Origin: Pythium myriotylum
Taxonomy: Eukaryota; Oomycota; Peronosporomycetes; Pythiales; Pythiaceae
Direction of reading: 5' to 3'
Length of the DNA: 64,000 nucleotides
NCBI GenBank assembly: GCA_023091665.1
Contig: JALJCQ010000024.1
Location: forward strand, 1,301,260 to 1,365,259
Below, piece by piece: positions 1-11,499 of this stretch. The notes beneath the pieces are model-generated. The model saw nothing but the letters and a program-made list of their open reading frames with translations. It searched no databases and was not told the origin of the DNA. The translations under genes were made by a program, and so were the position numbers. The stretch's first letter is position 1, and every line of letters starts with the position of its first letter.

Positions 1-530
1 GACCGCAGCATCTGTCGGCGCTCTTCGAGATCGGTCGTGAGGTGGATGAACGTCGACAGAGGGTTCAATTGGTGCATGTTCTAGCCACACAACCCCTTCA
101 GCACCACAAGCAACACCACGAGATCTCCACTCATCATAGCTTACCATCTCTCTCGTCAGAAGGTTCCTCGCCTTCATGAGGACGAGTTGCCCGGAGTGGA
201 TGTGGTCCTTGAGCTCGGTCGTTACTCGTCGATTCTTCTCTAGTTCTTCTTTGTCTTCTTTTGTCGGCAGCCCGAGGCGCTTGCGCAGCGCCTCGAGCTG
301 GGCTTCCAACTGAGCCATCTCTTCATTCAGCGACTCTTTCTCTTCCTGTCCAACTTGACACGATTAGCAATCGTGACGTGGTGCTTGGAACCTCCCACAA
401 GTGAGACCTTCATGACAACGTAGGCACGCTTGCGACCGCCAGTAGTGGAGGAGTTGGCCGCCTCATTTCGTTGCGAAGGCGTCGTCGCTGGCACGAGATT
501 GTAAGTCGTCGGCACCGGCGGCAGCGGCAT
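1..530 (-). CDS. M96-like bZIP/START-like paralog A (3' end cut by window)
   Basis: Exons are complement(530..408, 345..145, 80..<1), with introns of 62 and 64 nt. The ATG at 530 is chosen because the first residues (MPLPP) match the start of the next paralog. Exon 1 is a short linker ending in a basic stretch (GRKRAYVVMK). Exon 2 is 67 codons of charged coiled coil containing the family signature GLPTKEDKEE. Exon 3 opens with NPLSTFIHL, the start of the START-like domain, and runs off the window. The first donor reads AAG|GTCTCA, a weak match to consensus. Function is unknown; a basic region followed by a leucine-rich coiled coil suggests dimerisation and possibly DNA binding. The family name is from memory of oomycete annotation. 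Confidence 0.8.
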
Positions 531-624
531 CGCGTCACTGGTTCTCGACGCGAAGAACGCTATGTGGGACTCGGCGAACGGGAAATTTGTTCTTGACGAT
601 CTCCCGAGTCCAACTGCCGATGAG

Positions 625-632
625 ATTATAAT
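625..632. promoter_or_regulatory. ATTATAAT element upstream of paralog A
   Basis: The palindromic octamer ATTATAAT lies about 95 bp upstream of the paralog A start. The same octamer occurs 46-53 bp upstream of paralog E and about 80 bp upstream of paralog G, in otherwise GC-rich DNA. It may be a core-promoter element, but this is inferred only from recurrence. Confidence 0.3.
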
Positions 633-755
633 AGTGGCCTCTCTCCAATCGAAAAAATGCAAGGTGGTTTGTCATTATGTGTGACAGACACACCACCAAC
701 TCCAAGCAACGGACGAATAGTTTGTTTATGCATTATGTCGCCGCCCCCTCCCGGC

Positions 756-2092
756 TCAGCGACCGTTGAACGAACGAAGAAACTTGACCATCGCAATTGG
801 CCACCGCGGGATATTGGCTCGCAGCTTGTCCTCGGCGCCTGGCGCGAGCTCGAACTGTGCAGGCAGCTGCGTCATGAAGAGGCAGCTCTTAAGCACGACG
901 AGCGGCGTCGCGTAGCCCGAACGCGGGATCTCGTAGATCAGGTAGGCGCTCTGTCCTCGCTTGCTCGTTCGCTCATGAGGGCGGTACGGGTACAAATCGT
1001 CCTCGTCGACTGTGTCGCCAGTGATGACACCGACGGCTTCGGACGTCTGGTCTCCTCGGAAGCGAGCGAAGAAGACCGTGTTGAGCTCCTCGGTGCAGCC
1101 GATGTCCTCGGTCACTGTGACGATGCGAGGGTTCCAGATCGTCGGGTCAAACTCGTCCGGCGAGTCCTCGCGGATCGCGAGCTGGTTGAGCAGCTCGCCG
1201 ACGCTGACGTCCCAGTTGTACAGGAAAGCCACGACGGCGTCGTAGAGCTGCCGCGCGGATCGAAAGTTGTCGAACGCGTTGATCTCGAACCGATGGCAGT
1301 GGAAGTGGCCGTCGTCGGTCGTGAACTGCTCCTCGCTGAGATGTGACTGCGTGTGGTCGAGGTCGTGGAGCCGCTCGATCGCGACTTGCTCGGCGCGCCG
1401 TAGCTTGGCGTCGCGCATGGACCGCAGGATCGTCCGCCTCGCTTCCATGTCCTGCGGCAGGTGGATGAACGTGTTGAGCGGGTTCACCGGTGACTCGTGC
1501 TGCCATGAATTCATCTTTGAGTGAGCCAAGCGATCTGGATCCACGCATGAAAAGGGAACCCACGCACCAGCTCTCGCATGACCATGGTCTGGATGCGAGT
1601 GAGGTAGAGTCTCGTCGTGTGGATGTGTTCCTCGAGATCAAAGTTGTGTGTCTGCGTGCGCACGACCGCGGCCTCGTCCTCCTTCGTGGGCAGCCCCACG
1701 CGCATCTTGAGCTCCTCGAGTCGCGCCTCCATCGCGCGCACTTCATCTGCCAGCACGTCGCGTTCTTCCTACACGCCCAAGCCAAAAGCATCCCTTCGTG
1801 AGCCGCGTCCTACGTGACGGTCTCCGATAAAAAAAGGCTAATAAAAAAAAATAATTCTCACTCGCTGAAGCAGATACGTGGGCTTGCGAGGGCGGCCGGC
1901 GTCGCTGCTCGTCGAGGGCGAGGCCAGCGCGTCGCGTCGCGGCGTCTGGTTCTCTTTATCTTTGAGCTGCGCGCGCGGGCGCTTGCGGCTCTTGTCGCTC
2001 ATGTCGTCGGGCGCCGCGACTGGCGAAAGCTGTTCCTGCTTGACGCGCAGCGACGAGGGCGACACGAGCGCCGGCAGCGGCGGCAGAGGCAT
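756..2092 (-). CDS. M96-like bZIP/START-like paralog B
   Basis: Complete three-exon gene, exons complement(2092..1862, 1768..1568, 1499..756), protein 391 aa. Exon 1 (77 codons) is a proline/serine and lysine-rich linker ending RKPTYLLQR. Exon 2 (67 codons, exactly 201 nt) is the coiled coil beginning EERDVLADEV and ending REL. Exon 3 holds the START-like region with family blocks TFIHLP, HLSEEQF, VGELLNQLAIRED, DPTIWNPRIVT, GCTEELN and VDEDDLYPY. Introns are 93 and 68 nt, GT-AG. It is transcribed toward paralog A and divergently from paralog C. A lipid- or ligand-binding role is plausible from the START-like fold, but no ligand can be read from the sequence. Confidence 0.88.
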
Positions 2093-2172
2093 GGCTTCGT
2101 TGCAGCAGTCGTGGGGAAGGCGCTTGATCTGTTCAGAAGGTCCCAGGACAGGCGGGGTCGGGAGTAGTCTCG

Positions 2173-2256
2173 GAGCTGCTCATCCACTGTCCAATCTAGC
2201 CTAGTTTAGTTTTGACAGGGGCACATGTTAATCCCCAAGAACCTCGTGAGCAGCTC
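2173..2256. promoter_or_regulatory. Divergent B/C promoter with paired GAGCAGCTC motifs
   Basis: The 187-bp gap between divergent paralogs B and C carries the 9-mer GAGCAGCTC once in each orientation (reverse complement at 2173-2181, forward at 2248-2256), so each gene has one facing it. Related GAG(C/G)AGCTC sites lie upstream of paralogs D (3847-3855), G (8540-8548), I (11626-11635) and L (39084-39093, 39176-39185), plus one at 16271-16279. A shared activator site is inference only. Confidence 0.3.
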
Positions 2257-2279
2257 ATCTCGCCTGGGAAGCTCGTCCG

Positions 2280-3676
2280 ATGGGCCGCCCGCCGCCGCCG
2301 TTGCCCACTGCGCCCAGCCCACACCCACGAGCTCGACCGAGAGCAAGCGCGTCGTTAGCGTCGCTCTCGCGAGCGAGCAAGCCAATTCGAGCGAGTGCCA
2401 CGCGAGACGAGTCGCAGCTGAGACCTTCGGACAGCCAAACCGAAAAAGATCTCAACAAAGACCTCGGCATGAAGCGCCGGCGGGATGACGACCCGCGGAC
2501 AAAGCAGGACGCGCGCTCGGCCGCGTCGCCCGTCGAGTCCACGCAGAGAAGACCGTCGTACCTCGTGCAACGAGTACGTTTTTTTCCATTGTCGCGTCTC
2601 ATCCTCTCTTGGGGATACTGAAAAAGTCGCCGAGTCTGGTTTATTGACGTGATCAGGAAGAGCGAGAGTTGCTGGCTGAGCAAGTGCGAGCGCTCGAGAC
2701 GCAGCTCGAGGACCTGCGGATCCGTGCCGGTCTGCCGACGCAGCGGGACCGCGCGGAGATCGAAGCGATCGAGGCCGAGAGCTTTGAGCTCGAGGAGAAG
2801 CTCCACGTGAACGATCTCTTCCTCGCGCGCATCCAGTCCAAGGTCACGAGAGAGACGGTGAGTCAACCAGGTCCATTAGCCCCCGTGTGACTGTCTCATG
2901 TTGAACCTACTGAGCAGCTCAATCCACCTGTGAACCCGCTGTCGACGTTCATCCACTTGCCTGTCGCCATGGACCAACGCCGGCGGATCTTGCGAGATCT
3001 CGAGGAGATCAAACTGAGACGAGCGAAGGAAGCAGCGACCGAGCGGTTCCGGTACTTGGACCCGATGCAGCCGTACCTGAGCGAGGAGCGGTTCTCCACC
3101 GAAGACGGCAGGTACCACTGCCTGCGGGCGACGATCGACCAGTTCACCACGTTCCCGTCAGCCAGGGCGCTCTTCGACTACTACGTGCATTTTCTCTACA
3201 ACATGGAGATCAGTGTGACTGAGATGCTCGGACAGCTCACGATCCGCGAGGACCAAGAAGACGTCGACCCGACGATCTGGAACCAGCGCATCGTCACGAC
3301 GGCCGAGAACGTGGGCTGCACCGAGGAGCTCAACATCGTGGTCTTTGCTCGCTTCTACGACGAGGCCTCGGGCCAGTCAGGTGCGCCTTTCGGCGTCATC
3401 GCCTACGATACTGTAAACATCGACGATCTCTATCCGTACCTTCCGGAAGAACGCACGTGCAAGGATGTGCAGATCGCGATCCTCGTGTACGAGATGCCCC
3501 ACCCTGAGACGGGCGAGCGCGTGGTCGTACTCAAGCAGTGCTTCTTCACGGTGCAACTCCCGCCACAGTTCCCCATGGAGCCGGACAAGCTGCGGCAATT
3601 GCAAGACAACTGCTCGGTCTGGCCCGTCGCGATGCTCAAGTACCTCCGCGAGTACGGCTCAGCTGCACCGCCGTAA
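2280..3676 (+). CDS. M96-like bZIP/START-like paralog C
   Basis: Exons 2280..2573, 2657..2857, 2918..3676; introns 83 and 60 nt; protein 417 aa. Exon 1 (98 codons) is proline-rich at its start and ends in basic RRPSYLVQR at the splice site. Exon 2 is 201 nt and codes a coiled coil (EERELLAEQV onward). Exon 3 carries NPLSTFIHLP, YLSEERF, EISVTEMLGQLTIRED, DPTIWNQRIVT, GCTEELNIVVFARF, VNIDDLYPYLPEER and LPPQFP. The ATG at 2280 is the only in-frame methionine giving a linker like those of the neighbours. It is the first of seven consecutive plus-strand paralogs, closest in sequence to D and F. Confidence 0.9.
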
Positions 3677-4039
3677 ACTCAGAAGAATGGAATGTCCAGC
3701 CTGCCGATCGCGAAAAGATCTCGTCCAAGTGTAGCCATCTCTCCACGCGGATCGATGCCTCGACCACTGGGATCAGTGGCGACTTTCTTCGTTGGGGGCC
3801 CCGCGAGCGTCGCTGTGTACAATGCTCGTCGACCGAGGTCAGGAGTGAGCTCCTCGCCACCCGAGGCAGGCTAATCATTCTTCTGCACCCGTGCGGGATA
3901 GTCTCTGTCCGGACTAGTTGACGCCAAGATCTGGTCGCGCGTTGGATGATTAGGCCTCCCTGACCGTGGGACTTTGGGACCTACTTGTAGCGTGAATGTC
4001 AACGGGCTGACAGTTGCTTTCGTCTGTCAGCGTCGCACG
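3677..4039. other. Intergenic region between paralogs C and D
   Basis: Contains no convincing ORF. The only feature seen is GAGCTCCTC at 3847-3855, the reverse complement of the GAGGAGCTC motif found near other cluster genes. Confidence 0.5.
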
Positions 4040-5295
4040 ATGCCCACGCTGCCGTCGCTCGAGCACCAGCGGTCGCTCGCCACGAACGTTCTGCCTCCGC
4101 TACGCTCGCACCACGAGGAGCGAGCGTTTGCTCGGTCGCGACCAGCGAAAGACGCTCCGAAGACACGCAAGCCGTCGTACTTGGCCCAGCGAGTGAGACG
4201 TCTCACTAGTAGGAACGAGCCTTCTCCCGGAGGGCTAATGCGATTGCTGCATTCGTAGGAAGAGCGCGAGGAGCTCGCCGACCAAGTCCGCCAGCTCGAG
4301 GAGCAGCTCGAGAGGCTGCGATGCGCGGCTGGACTACCGTCGCGAGCAGACAAGGCCGCGGTCGCCCACGTCGAGGCACGCAACTTTGACATTGAGGAGA
4401 AGCTCCACGTGAACGACCTCTTCCTCGCAAGGCTCCACTCGATGGTCACGCGAGAGCTGGTGAGGCAGGCCTTGTTAATGTGTGGGGTTCCCTCCACGGT
4501 CTCACGTGATAATCCTTGCAGCAAACTCCTCGCGTGAACCCCATGTCGACGTTCATCCACCTGCCTGTCGACATGGCGCAGCGCCGCAAGATCCTGCGCG
4601 ACATGCAGGAGCTCAAGCTGCGGCGTGCTGAGCAGATGGCCTTCGAGCGGCTCCACCACCTCGACCATTCGCAGCCGTACATGAGCGAAGAGCGCTTCAC
4701 GACGCCCAACGGCGAGTACCACTGCGACCGCATGGTGCTCGAGCCGTTTCCCAACTTCCGCTCGGCGCGCGAGCTCTTCGACTACTTCGTGCACTTCCTC
4801 CTCAATCTCGAGATCAGCGTGACCGAGCACCTCGGGCAGCTCACGATCCGCGAGGACCAGGAAGACCTCGATTCGCACGAGTCGAGCACCGCGCCGACGA
4901 CGATCTGGAACCACCGCATCGTCACGACGGCCGACAACGTCGGCTGCACCGAAGAGCTCAACGTCGTGGCCTTTGCTCGCTTCTACGACGAGGCCTCGGG
5001 GCGTCCCGGCGCGCCCTACGGTATCATCACGTACGACACGGTCAACGTGGACGACTTGTATCCGTACCGCCCGCTTGAGCGCACGTGCAAGGACAATCAG
5101 AGCGTGAACCTCGTGTGCGAGGTGCGTCGCCCCGACGCGAACGAGCCCGTGGTCGTGCTCAAGCAGTGTCTCTTCACCGTGCAGCTGCCGCCGCAGTTCC
5201 CTCTGGCCGCCGACAAGCTGCAGCAGCTGCAGGACAATTGCTCGGTCTGGTCGGTCGCGATGCTCAAGTACTTGCACGCGTACGTCGCGCCGTGA
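4040..5295 (+). CDS. M96-like bZIP/START-like paralog D
   Basis: Exons 4040..4192, 4259..4459, 4522..5295; introns 66 and 62 nt; protein 375 aa. It has the shortest linker of the complete copies (51 codons, starting MPTLPSLEH and ending TRKPSYLAQR). The 201-nt exon 2 encodes EEREELADQVRQLEEQLE and the family motif HVNDLFLARLHSMVTREL. Exon 3 has all family blocks plus an insertion of about ten residues (SHESSTAP...) just before TIWNHRIVT that no other copy has. An in-frame ATG upstream was not used because the conserved start motif begins at 4040. Confidence 0.9.
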
Positions 5296-5346
5296 CGGAA
5301 TTTTAATACTAATCGTCAGTTGTTCGTACTATGCCAAAATCCTCAA

Positions 5347-5354
5347 ATTATAAT
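5347..5354. promoter_or_regulatory. ATTATAAT element upstream of paralog E
   Basis: Same palindromic octamer as upstream of paralogs A and G, here 46-53 bp before the start codon at 5400, in the 104-bp gap after paralog D. Role inferred from recurrence. Confidence 0.3.
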
Positions 5355-5399
5355 TGGCGTGTGGCCGGATGGTCTTCTGGTTTGCGCACTTGTCGATCA

Positions 5400-6675
5400 A
5401 TGGCGCTGCCGTCGCTCGCGCTGCCGCCTCTCTACCTGCGCGAGGCCGTGCAGCTGGCGCCGCGGCCGCCCGAGAGCCGCGCGCCGTCGCTCGCGAGCCG
5501 TCCGGAGACGGGCAAGCGCCGTCGCGGGCGCCCTCCCATCCACGAGCCGCTCGGCGAGCCCGCCAAGCCCACGTACCTTGCGCGCAAGGTGTGTGCGTCG
5601 ATGTGACGAGACAGCGAGAGATGCGCACGAGTTAACATGTTCGTGTCACAGGAAGAGCTCGAGGAGCTGCGCGTGTACGTGGAGGCGCTCGAGACTCAGC
5701 TCGAGCTGCTGCGCGGGCGCGCGGGGCTGCCGACGAAAGAAGACCACGACGAGATCCGCGAGGCGCGGCGCCGCAACGCCGGCGTGCTCGAGCGGCTCCA
5801 CACGAACGACCTCTTCCTCGCGAGACTCCACTCGATGGTCACGCGCGAGCTGGTGAGCAGCTACGGCGCCCGATGAAGAGAGAGAGAGAGCAGAGCGGGA
5901 CGGTCTCACTTAATTTTGTTTTTTTGGATTTGGACAGCTCGAGCCGCCGCTGCGACCGCTCTCCACGTTCATCCACTTGCCGCACGAGATGGCCGCGCGC
6001 AAGGCCGTGCTGCGCGCCATGCAAGAGACCAAGCTGCGGCGCGCGCAGCAAGTCGCCCACGAGCAGCTCCACCACCTGGACCACTCGCAGGCCTACCTGA
6101 GCGAGCTAAAGTTCACGGCTGCGAACGGCGACTTCCACGTCGAGCGCATGGTCATCGTGCCGCTGCCCAACTTCCGCTCGGCGCGCCAGCTCTTCGACTG
6201 CCTGCTCAACCACATGTACAACACCGAGTTCACCGTGACCGAGATCCTCGGACAGCTCGTCGTGCGCGAGGACCAGGACGACAACGACCCGACGATCTGG
6301 AACCAGCGGATCATCACGGTCGCCGACGACGTCGGCTGCACGGAGGAGCTCAACATGGTCATCTTCTGCCGCTTTTAGGAAGGCGCGTCGCCCTTCGGCA
6401 TCGTCACGTTTGACACGGTCGACGTTGACGACCTCTACCCGTACGTGCCGCACGAGCGCGTGCGCAAGGATCTGCAGAGCGTCAACCTCGTGTGCGAGGT
6501 GCCGCTCCCCGGCTCGTCCGCGCCGCTCGTCGTCTTCAAGCAGTGCCTCTTCATGACGCAGCCCGTGCCGCAGTTCCCTCTCGAGCCCGACAAGCTGCGG
6601 CAGCTTCAGGACAACTGCGCCAAGTGGCCGGCAGCCATGACCAAATGGCTGCGGGAGCAGACCCCGAACGCCTGA
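5400..6675 (+). pseudogene. M96-like paralog E with premature stop
   Basis: Exons 5400..5588, 5652..5852, 5938..6675; introns 63 and 85 nt with clean GT-AG sites. Exon 1 (63 codons) ends KPTYLARK; exon 2 is the usual 201-nt coiled coil. In exon 3 the frame is open from LSTFIHLP through GCTEELNMVIFCRF, then meets TAG at 6376-6378, where every sister has RFYD or a similar continuation. The reading frame stays open for another 98 codons after the stop, with normal family motifs (FGIVTFDTVDVDDLYPY, VFKQCLF, VPQFPLEPDKL). This is one nonsense change in an otherwise preserved gene, so it is either a very recent pseudogene, a truncated but functional protein lacking about a third of the START-like domain, or a base-call error. 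Confidence 0.82.
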
Positions 6676-7129
6676 TCGATCGATCTGGTTTGTGCTCGCG
6701 TTGGACGCCTTCCCGGAGTCAAGTCTCGCGGGGCCCATTTGGCCAGCTGTCTCGCTCCAAGACAAGTGGTGGTCGTCGAAAGTCTCACATGGCATTTGTG
6801 CATCCATGCGACAAGGACTCGCTCTTCCGTCGCCACCAGCGAGATCGACTTCTCGTGTGTCACGCACGCGCGGATGGGCGCGTCGCGGGAACGCATTCGC
6901 TCGAAAATTTGGCTAGGGTCGCGATCGGTTGTCGACACGCCGTGGTCTAGTTTTGGACCGTCGAAGCAGGAGGGAGGGAGATCTCATCCTAAATCGGGGA
7001 GATGGTCCCGAGCGTTCCCATCGCACACGGAAAGCAGGTCCTCTGGCTGGGAGGAGGATGACGCCATCGTGGCCGTCTCCGGCTCGTCCTCTGCCCTCGC
7101 TCTTTGCACGACACGAACAAGTGAGATCG
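6676..7129. other. Intergenic region between paralogs E and F
   Basis: No supported gene, repeat or RNA seen in this 454-bp stretch. Several frames are open by virtue of high GC but none resembles a protein. It should contain the 3' end of E and the promoter of F. Confidence 0.5.
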
Positions 7130-8416
7130 ATGGACGCGACGCTACCGCCGCTGCGGTGGAAGGCCGAGCCAGAGGCCTCGAGCAGTGCGACCCCGGCGCC
7201 GACGTGGCCCAAGGAAGAGCCGGTGGTCTCGCCCGTCAGTCTCGACAGACAGACCTCGACGTCCAAGCGGAGACGAGAGAAGCAAGAGTCGACGAGGAAA
7301 CCCAAGCCGCGCAAGCCGAGCTACGTGGTCCAGCGGGTAATGAGTCGAGTGACGAGCATGGACGTTCCGGTGGGTCGATCGTCTCACTCGTTTGCGGTAG
7401 GAAGAACGCGACGTGCTCGCCGAAGAATGTCGCCAGCTCGAAGAACAGCTCGAGCTTCTGCGACTCGAGGCCGGACTGCCCACGCGACAAGACAAGGCGG
7501 CGATCGCGCACGCCGAGGCGAGGAATTTTGACATCCAAGAGAAGCTCCACATGAACGACCTCTTTCTCGCGCGTGTCAACTCGATGGTCTCACGAGAAAT
7601 GGTGCGGTGCGCAAACAGGGTTTGCACCTACTTGACAGAATACTGATTGTCGCTCTCGAGCAGCTTGTACCAGCAGCGAATCCTCTTTCGTTGTACATTC
7701 ACTTGCCCGTTGAAATGGACGAGCGGCGACGGATCCTGCGCGACATGCAAGAGCTCAAGCTGAGACGAGCCCAAGAAGTCACGTTCGAGCGGCTCCACCA
7801 CCTCGACCACGCGCAGCCGTACCTGAGCGAGGAGCGCTTCACGACGGCCGACGGCAAGTTCCACTGCATCCGGCTCTCGATCCACCAGTTTCCGAATTTC
7901 AAGTCGGCCAAAGATCTCTTCGACTGCTACGTGCACTTTCTCTACAACATGGAGATCACCGTGACCGAGATGCTCGGACAGCTCACGATCCGCGAGGACC
8001 AAGAAGACATCGACCCGACGATCTGGAACCAGCGCATCGTCACCGTGGCCGACAACGTCGGCTGCACCGAGGAGCTCAACATCGTGGGCTTTGCTCGCTT
8101 CTACGACGAGTCCTCGGGCCGCCCCGGCGCGCCCTACGGCGTCGTGGCCTACGACACGGTCAACGTGGACGACTTGTATCCGTATCGCCCGGAAGAACGC
8201 ACTTGCAAGGACGTGCAGAGCGCGGTCGTCGCGTGCGAAGTGCAGCTCCCGGATTCCGACGAGCGCGTGCCCGTGCTCAAGCAGTGCTTCTTCACGACGC
8301 AGCTGCCGCCGCAGTTCCCCATGGAGCCCGACAAGCTGCAGCAGCTCCAGGACAACGTCTCTCGCTGGCCCGAGCTCATGGCCAAGTACTTGCGCGAGTT
8401 TGTGGCACCGGAATAG
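7130..8416 (+). CDS. M96-like bZIP/START-like paralog F
   Basis: Exons 7130..7336, 7401..7601, 7664..8416; introns 64 and 62 nt; protein 386 aa. The ATG at 7130 gives the linker MDATLPPLRW..., comparable in length to neighbours and ending PRKPSYVVQR. Exon 2 (201 nt) begins EERDVLAEECRQLEEQLE. Exon 3 has NPLSLYIHLP, YLSEERF, EITVTEMLGQLTIRED, DPTIWNQRIVTV, GCTEELNIVGFARF, VNVDDLYPYRPEERT and LPPQFPMEPDKL. It is very similar to paralog C, suggesting recent duplication within the cluster. Confidence 0.9.
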
Positions 8417-8502
8417 AGAATGTGAGACCTTGGCTTGACACGCAAAATGTAGCCATGTTAGATGCCTACCACTGGGGTTTGTAACAAAGTGGCCAGTACA
8501 GT

Positions 8503-8548
8503 ATTATAATTGAGTGGGGCGAATAATCCCTCGCCCCTCGAGCAGCTC
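8503..8548 (+). promoter_or_regulatory. Candidate promoter of paralog G
   Basis: Contains ATTATAAT (8503-8510) and GAGCAGCTC (8540-8548) 42-87 bp upstream of the paralog G start codon. Both motifs recur upstream of other members of the cluster. No experimental information; assignment rests on recurrence and position. Confidence 0.3.
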
Positions 8549-8589
8549 CACGATTACGCGGCACTTGGTCGACGGTCTCCGCTAACAGA

Positions 8590-9955
8590 ATGGCGCGGCA
8601 CTCGTTCTCGCAGCTCTGGGCGGCGGCGCAGGCGGCCGAGCGCCACGCGCTGGAGAGACAAGACCACGACGAAGCAGCCGCGACGGCCGAGGAAGAAACG
8701 GCCGAAGAAGACGACGAGGAGACGCGAGGCAGTGCCGCGCCGCAGAAGCGCCGCGCGTCGTCGGCCGGGCGAGCGCCCAAGCGAGTGCGCCGCCGCAACC
8801 GCAAGCCGACCTATCTCTTGCAAAAAGTGCGTCTTGTCTTTTTTTTTTCTTTTCTGGGTAGGTCGATGCAATGGGAAGGTGGACTCAATGACGCGGAAAC
8901 GTGTGTCGTGCCTAGGAAGAGCGCGAGGTGCTACTCGAGGAGATCCGCATCCTCGAGGCACGCGCCGAGCTGCTCAAGCTCAGGTCGGGACTGCCCACCA
9001 GCAAGGACCTCGACTCGCTCGCGAGCAAGCGCGCCGCCAATGTCGAGATGGAGGAGAAGATCCACGCCAACTTACTCAGCTTTGCGCGCTGCCAGAGCCT
9101 GCTCAGTCGCGAGATCGTACGTAAAGGCGCTCTCTTTCTCTCTCTCTTGACACGCAGACACGCAGCGGACTCTGACGACGAATGAGTCTGTGATGACGTG
9201 ACCGACAGATCTTGACGCCCATAAACCCCATGAAGGCGTTCATCCACCTTCCGCGCAACATCCGCGAGCGGCGCAATATCTTGCGCAACATGAAAGATAT
9301 GCGGCTTCGCCGCGGCGAGCAGCTCGCGGCCGAGCGGCTCTCGGCGCTCGACAAGCTCAAGCCGTACACGAGCGAAGAGCGGTTCACGGATCCCGACGGC
9401 ACGTTCAATTGCAAGCGGTTTGACATCGTCACGTTTGAAGGGCTCGACTCGTGCCGCGAGGTCTACGAGGCGCTGCTCTACTTTCTCGCCAACGTCGAGA
9501 TTAGCGTGACCGAGACGCTGGGCCACCTCACGATCCGCGAGGACTCGGACGAGTTCGACCCGACGATCTGGAACCACCGCGTGATCTCGCGCAACAACGC
9601 CGGGTACACCGAGGAGATGAACGTCGTGGGCTTCACGCGGTTCCACGACGCGCTCAACTTCGGCGTCGTGGCCTGCGACTCGGTCAACGTGGACGATCTC
9701 CACCCGTACGTGCCTGCCGAGCGCGTACGCAAGGACATCACGTCGGCCCACACCGTGAGCGAGTACCGGGACCCGACGACGAACGAACTGGTCGTCGTAC
9801 TTAAGCGAGTCGTGTTCCTGAGCGTGCACCCGCCGCAGTTCCCGGTCTCGCGAGCCATGCGAGAGGCCTTCCAGGAGCAGCTCACGTCCTGGGCGCCCGT
9901 GCTCACCAAGCTCATTCGCGACAAAGTGTACGCCGATCGCGAAGATCGGTATTGA
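8590..9955 (+). CDS. M96-like bZIP/START-like paralog G
   Basis: Exons 8590..8826, 8916..9116, 9209..9955; introns 89 and 92 nt; protein 394 aa. The linker has an acidic run (EEETAEEDDEE) followed by an arginine-rich basic stretch ending RKPTYLLQK, the arrangement expected of a bZIP-like basic region. Exon 2 (201 nt): EEREVLLEEIRILEARAELLKLR. Exon 3 diverges from C-F and groups with H and I: NPMKAFIHLP, YTSEERF, EISVTETLGHLTIRED, YTEEMNVVGFTRF, VNVDDLHPYVPAER. It lacks the CTEELN cysteine. Confidence 0.9.
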
Positions 9956-10074
9956 AATACGAGAACCTGGCGGTGTGGTTGAGTCAGATAGGCTTGTCTT
10001 TGGGTCTTTGGGTGTTTGCGACCACTTAGTCCTTTGTCGCTTGAGACGCCCGTCATCGCAGTGCTCAAGACGCC

Positions 10075-11499
10075 ATGGACTTCCCCAGCGACGCCGTGTC
10101 GCTGCAGGGCCTGCTGGAGATGGCGCTCCACACGCCGCTCGCGCTGGACGCCGAGGTGGCCGAGATCGCGAGCTGGGCCGCGGCCACGGACACCGAGACC
10201 GCGCCGAGCAGCTCCGTCACGCGGGACGCGGCGTCCGACTCGGCGAGCGACAGCAGCGGCGGCGGCGGCGACGGCGACGCGAGGCGGCGCAAGCGGCCCA
10301 AGGCCAACGCCAAAGAGCTCAAGCACACGAGCGACGACGAGCCCAAGCCGCGCAAGCCCACGTACCTCGTGCGCAAGGTACGGTCTCCGATAAACTCGAG
10401 TTCGGTGCGATTCGATTACATGGACGAGTCTCACGTGACGAGATACGACGACAGGAAGAAAAAGGCTCGCTCAACGACGAGATCCGCTTGCTGGAGGCGC
10501 GTCTCGAGCTGCTCAAGGTGCGCGCGGGCCTGCCCACGGGCGAGCAGCAGCGCACGCTCTCGAGCGTCCAGTCGGCAAACTTCGAGATCGAGGAGGCTAT
10601 CCACGCCAACCTGCTGGGCATCGCGCGGTTCCACTCGCTGCTGGCGCGACACTTGGTGGGTCCATACACAAAACTATCGAAGTGATGCTGGATTGTCTGA
10701 CGTGGTCTCTTTGTGACGTTCCCCTCATGCGCAGCACTCGATCCCGGTCACGCCCATGAACACCCACATCCACCTCTCCAAGGACATCGCCGAGCGCCGC
10801 GCGACGCTGCGCGCCATGCGCGAAATGAAGCTGCGGCGAGCCATGGAGCTCACGGAGAACCGTATGCGGTACGTGGACGCGACGAAACCGTACTCGACCG
10901 AAGAGCGGTACATCTCGGACGACGGCACGTACCACTGCAAACGCTTCGAGATCCTGCCGTTCGAAGGCGTGCGCGACGTCAAGCAAGTCTTCGACGCGCT
11001 CATGTTCTACCACTTGAACGTCGAGATCGCCGTGACCGAGTCGCTCGGACAGCTCACGCTGCGCGAAGACATGGACTCGGTCGACCCGTCGATCTGGAAC
11101 CACCGGCTCTCGACGGCCATGGGGCCCGACAGCAACTACGTGCTCGAGCAGAACACGGTCGGCTTCACGCAGTTCTTCGAGGCCTCGGAGCACCACCACG
11201 GCCAGCAGTACGGCATCATCGCCATGGACGCCGTCGACGTCGACGATCTCTACCCGTACAAGCCCCACGAACGCGTTCGAAGAGACATCACGGCCGCGAT
11301 GAGCGTGAGCGAGGTGCGCAAGCCCGGCTCGCCGCACAAGATCGTCGCCATCCGCCGGTGCACGTTCCTGGCTCTCCACCAGCCACAATTCCCGCTGCCG
11401 CGCGCCGTGCGCGACGAAATGCGGCTTCGCATCGCCGAGTGGTGCAGCGTCATGGCCAAGTTCATGCAAGACGCGCTCTCGCCGATGCCGACTGCGTAA
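10075..11499 (+). CDS. M96-like bZIP/START-like paralog H
   Basis: Exons 10075..10377, 10455..10655, 10735..11499; introns 77 and 79 nt; protein 422 aa, the longest copy because of a 101-codon linker with serine/aspartate and glycine runs before RRRKRPK and PRKPTYLVRK. Exon 2 (201 nt): EEKGSLNDEIRLLEARLELLK ends in ARHL rather than TREL. Exon 3: MNTHIHLSKDIAERR, YSTEERY, EIAVTESLGQLTLRED, DPSIWNHRLST, VDVDDLYPYKPHER, HQPQFPLP. Belongs to the G/H/I subgroup. Confidence 0.9.

Noticed and set aside
4027..5277. 416-codon open frame on minus
   Set aside because: Antisense shadow of paralog D, produced by GC-biased third codon positions; similar shadows occur opposite every cluster gene.
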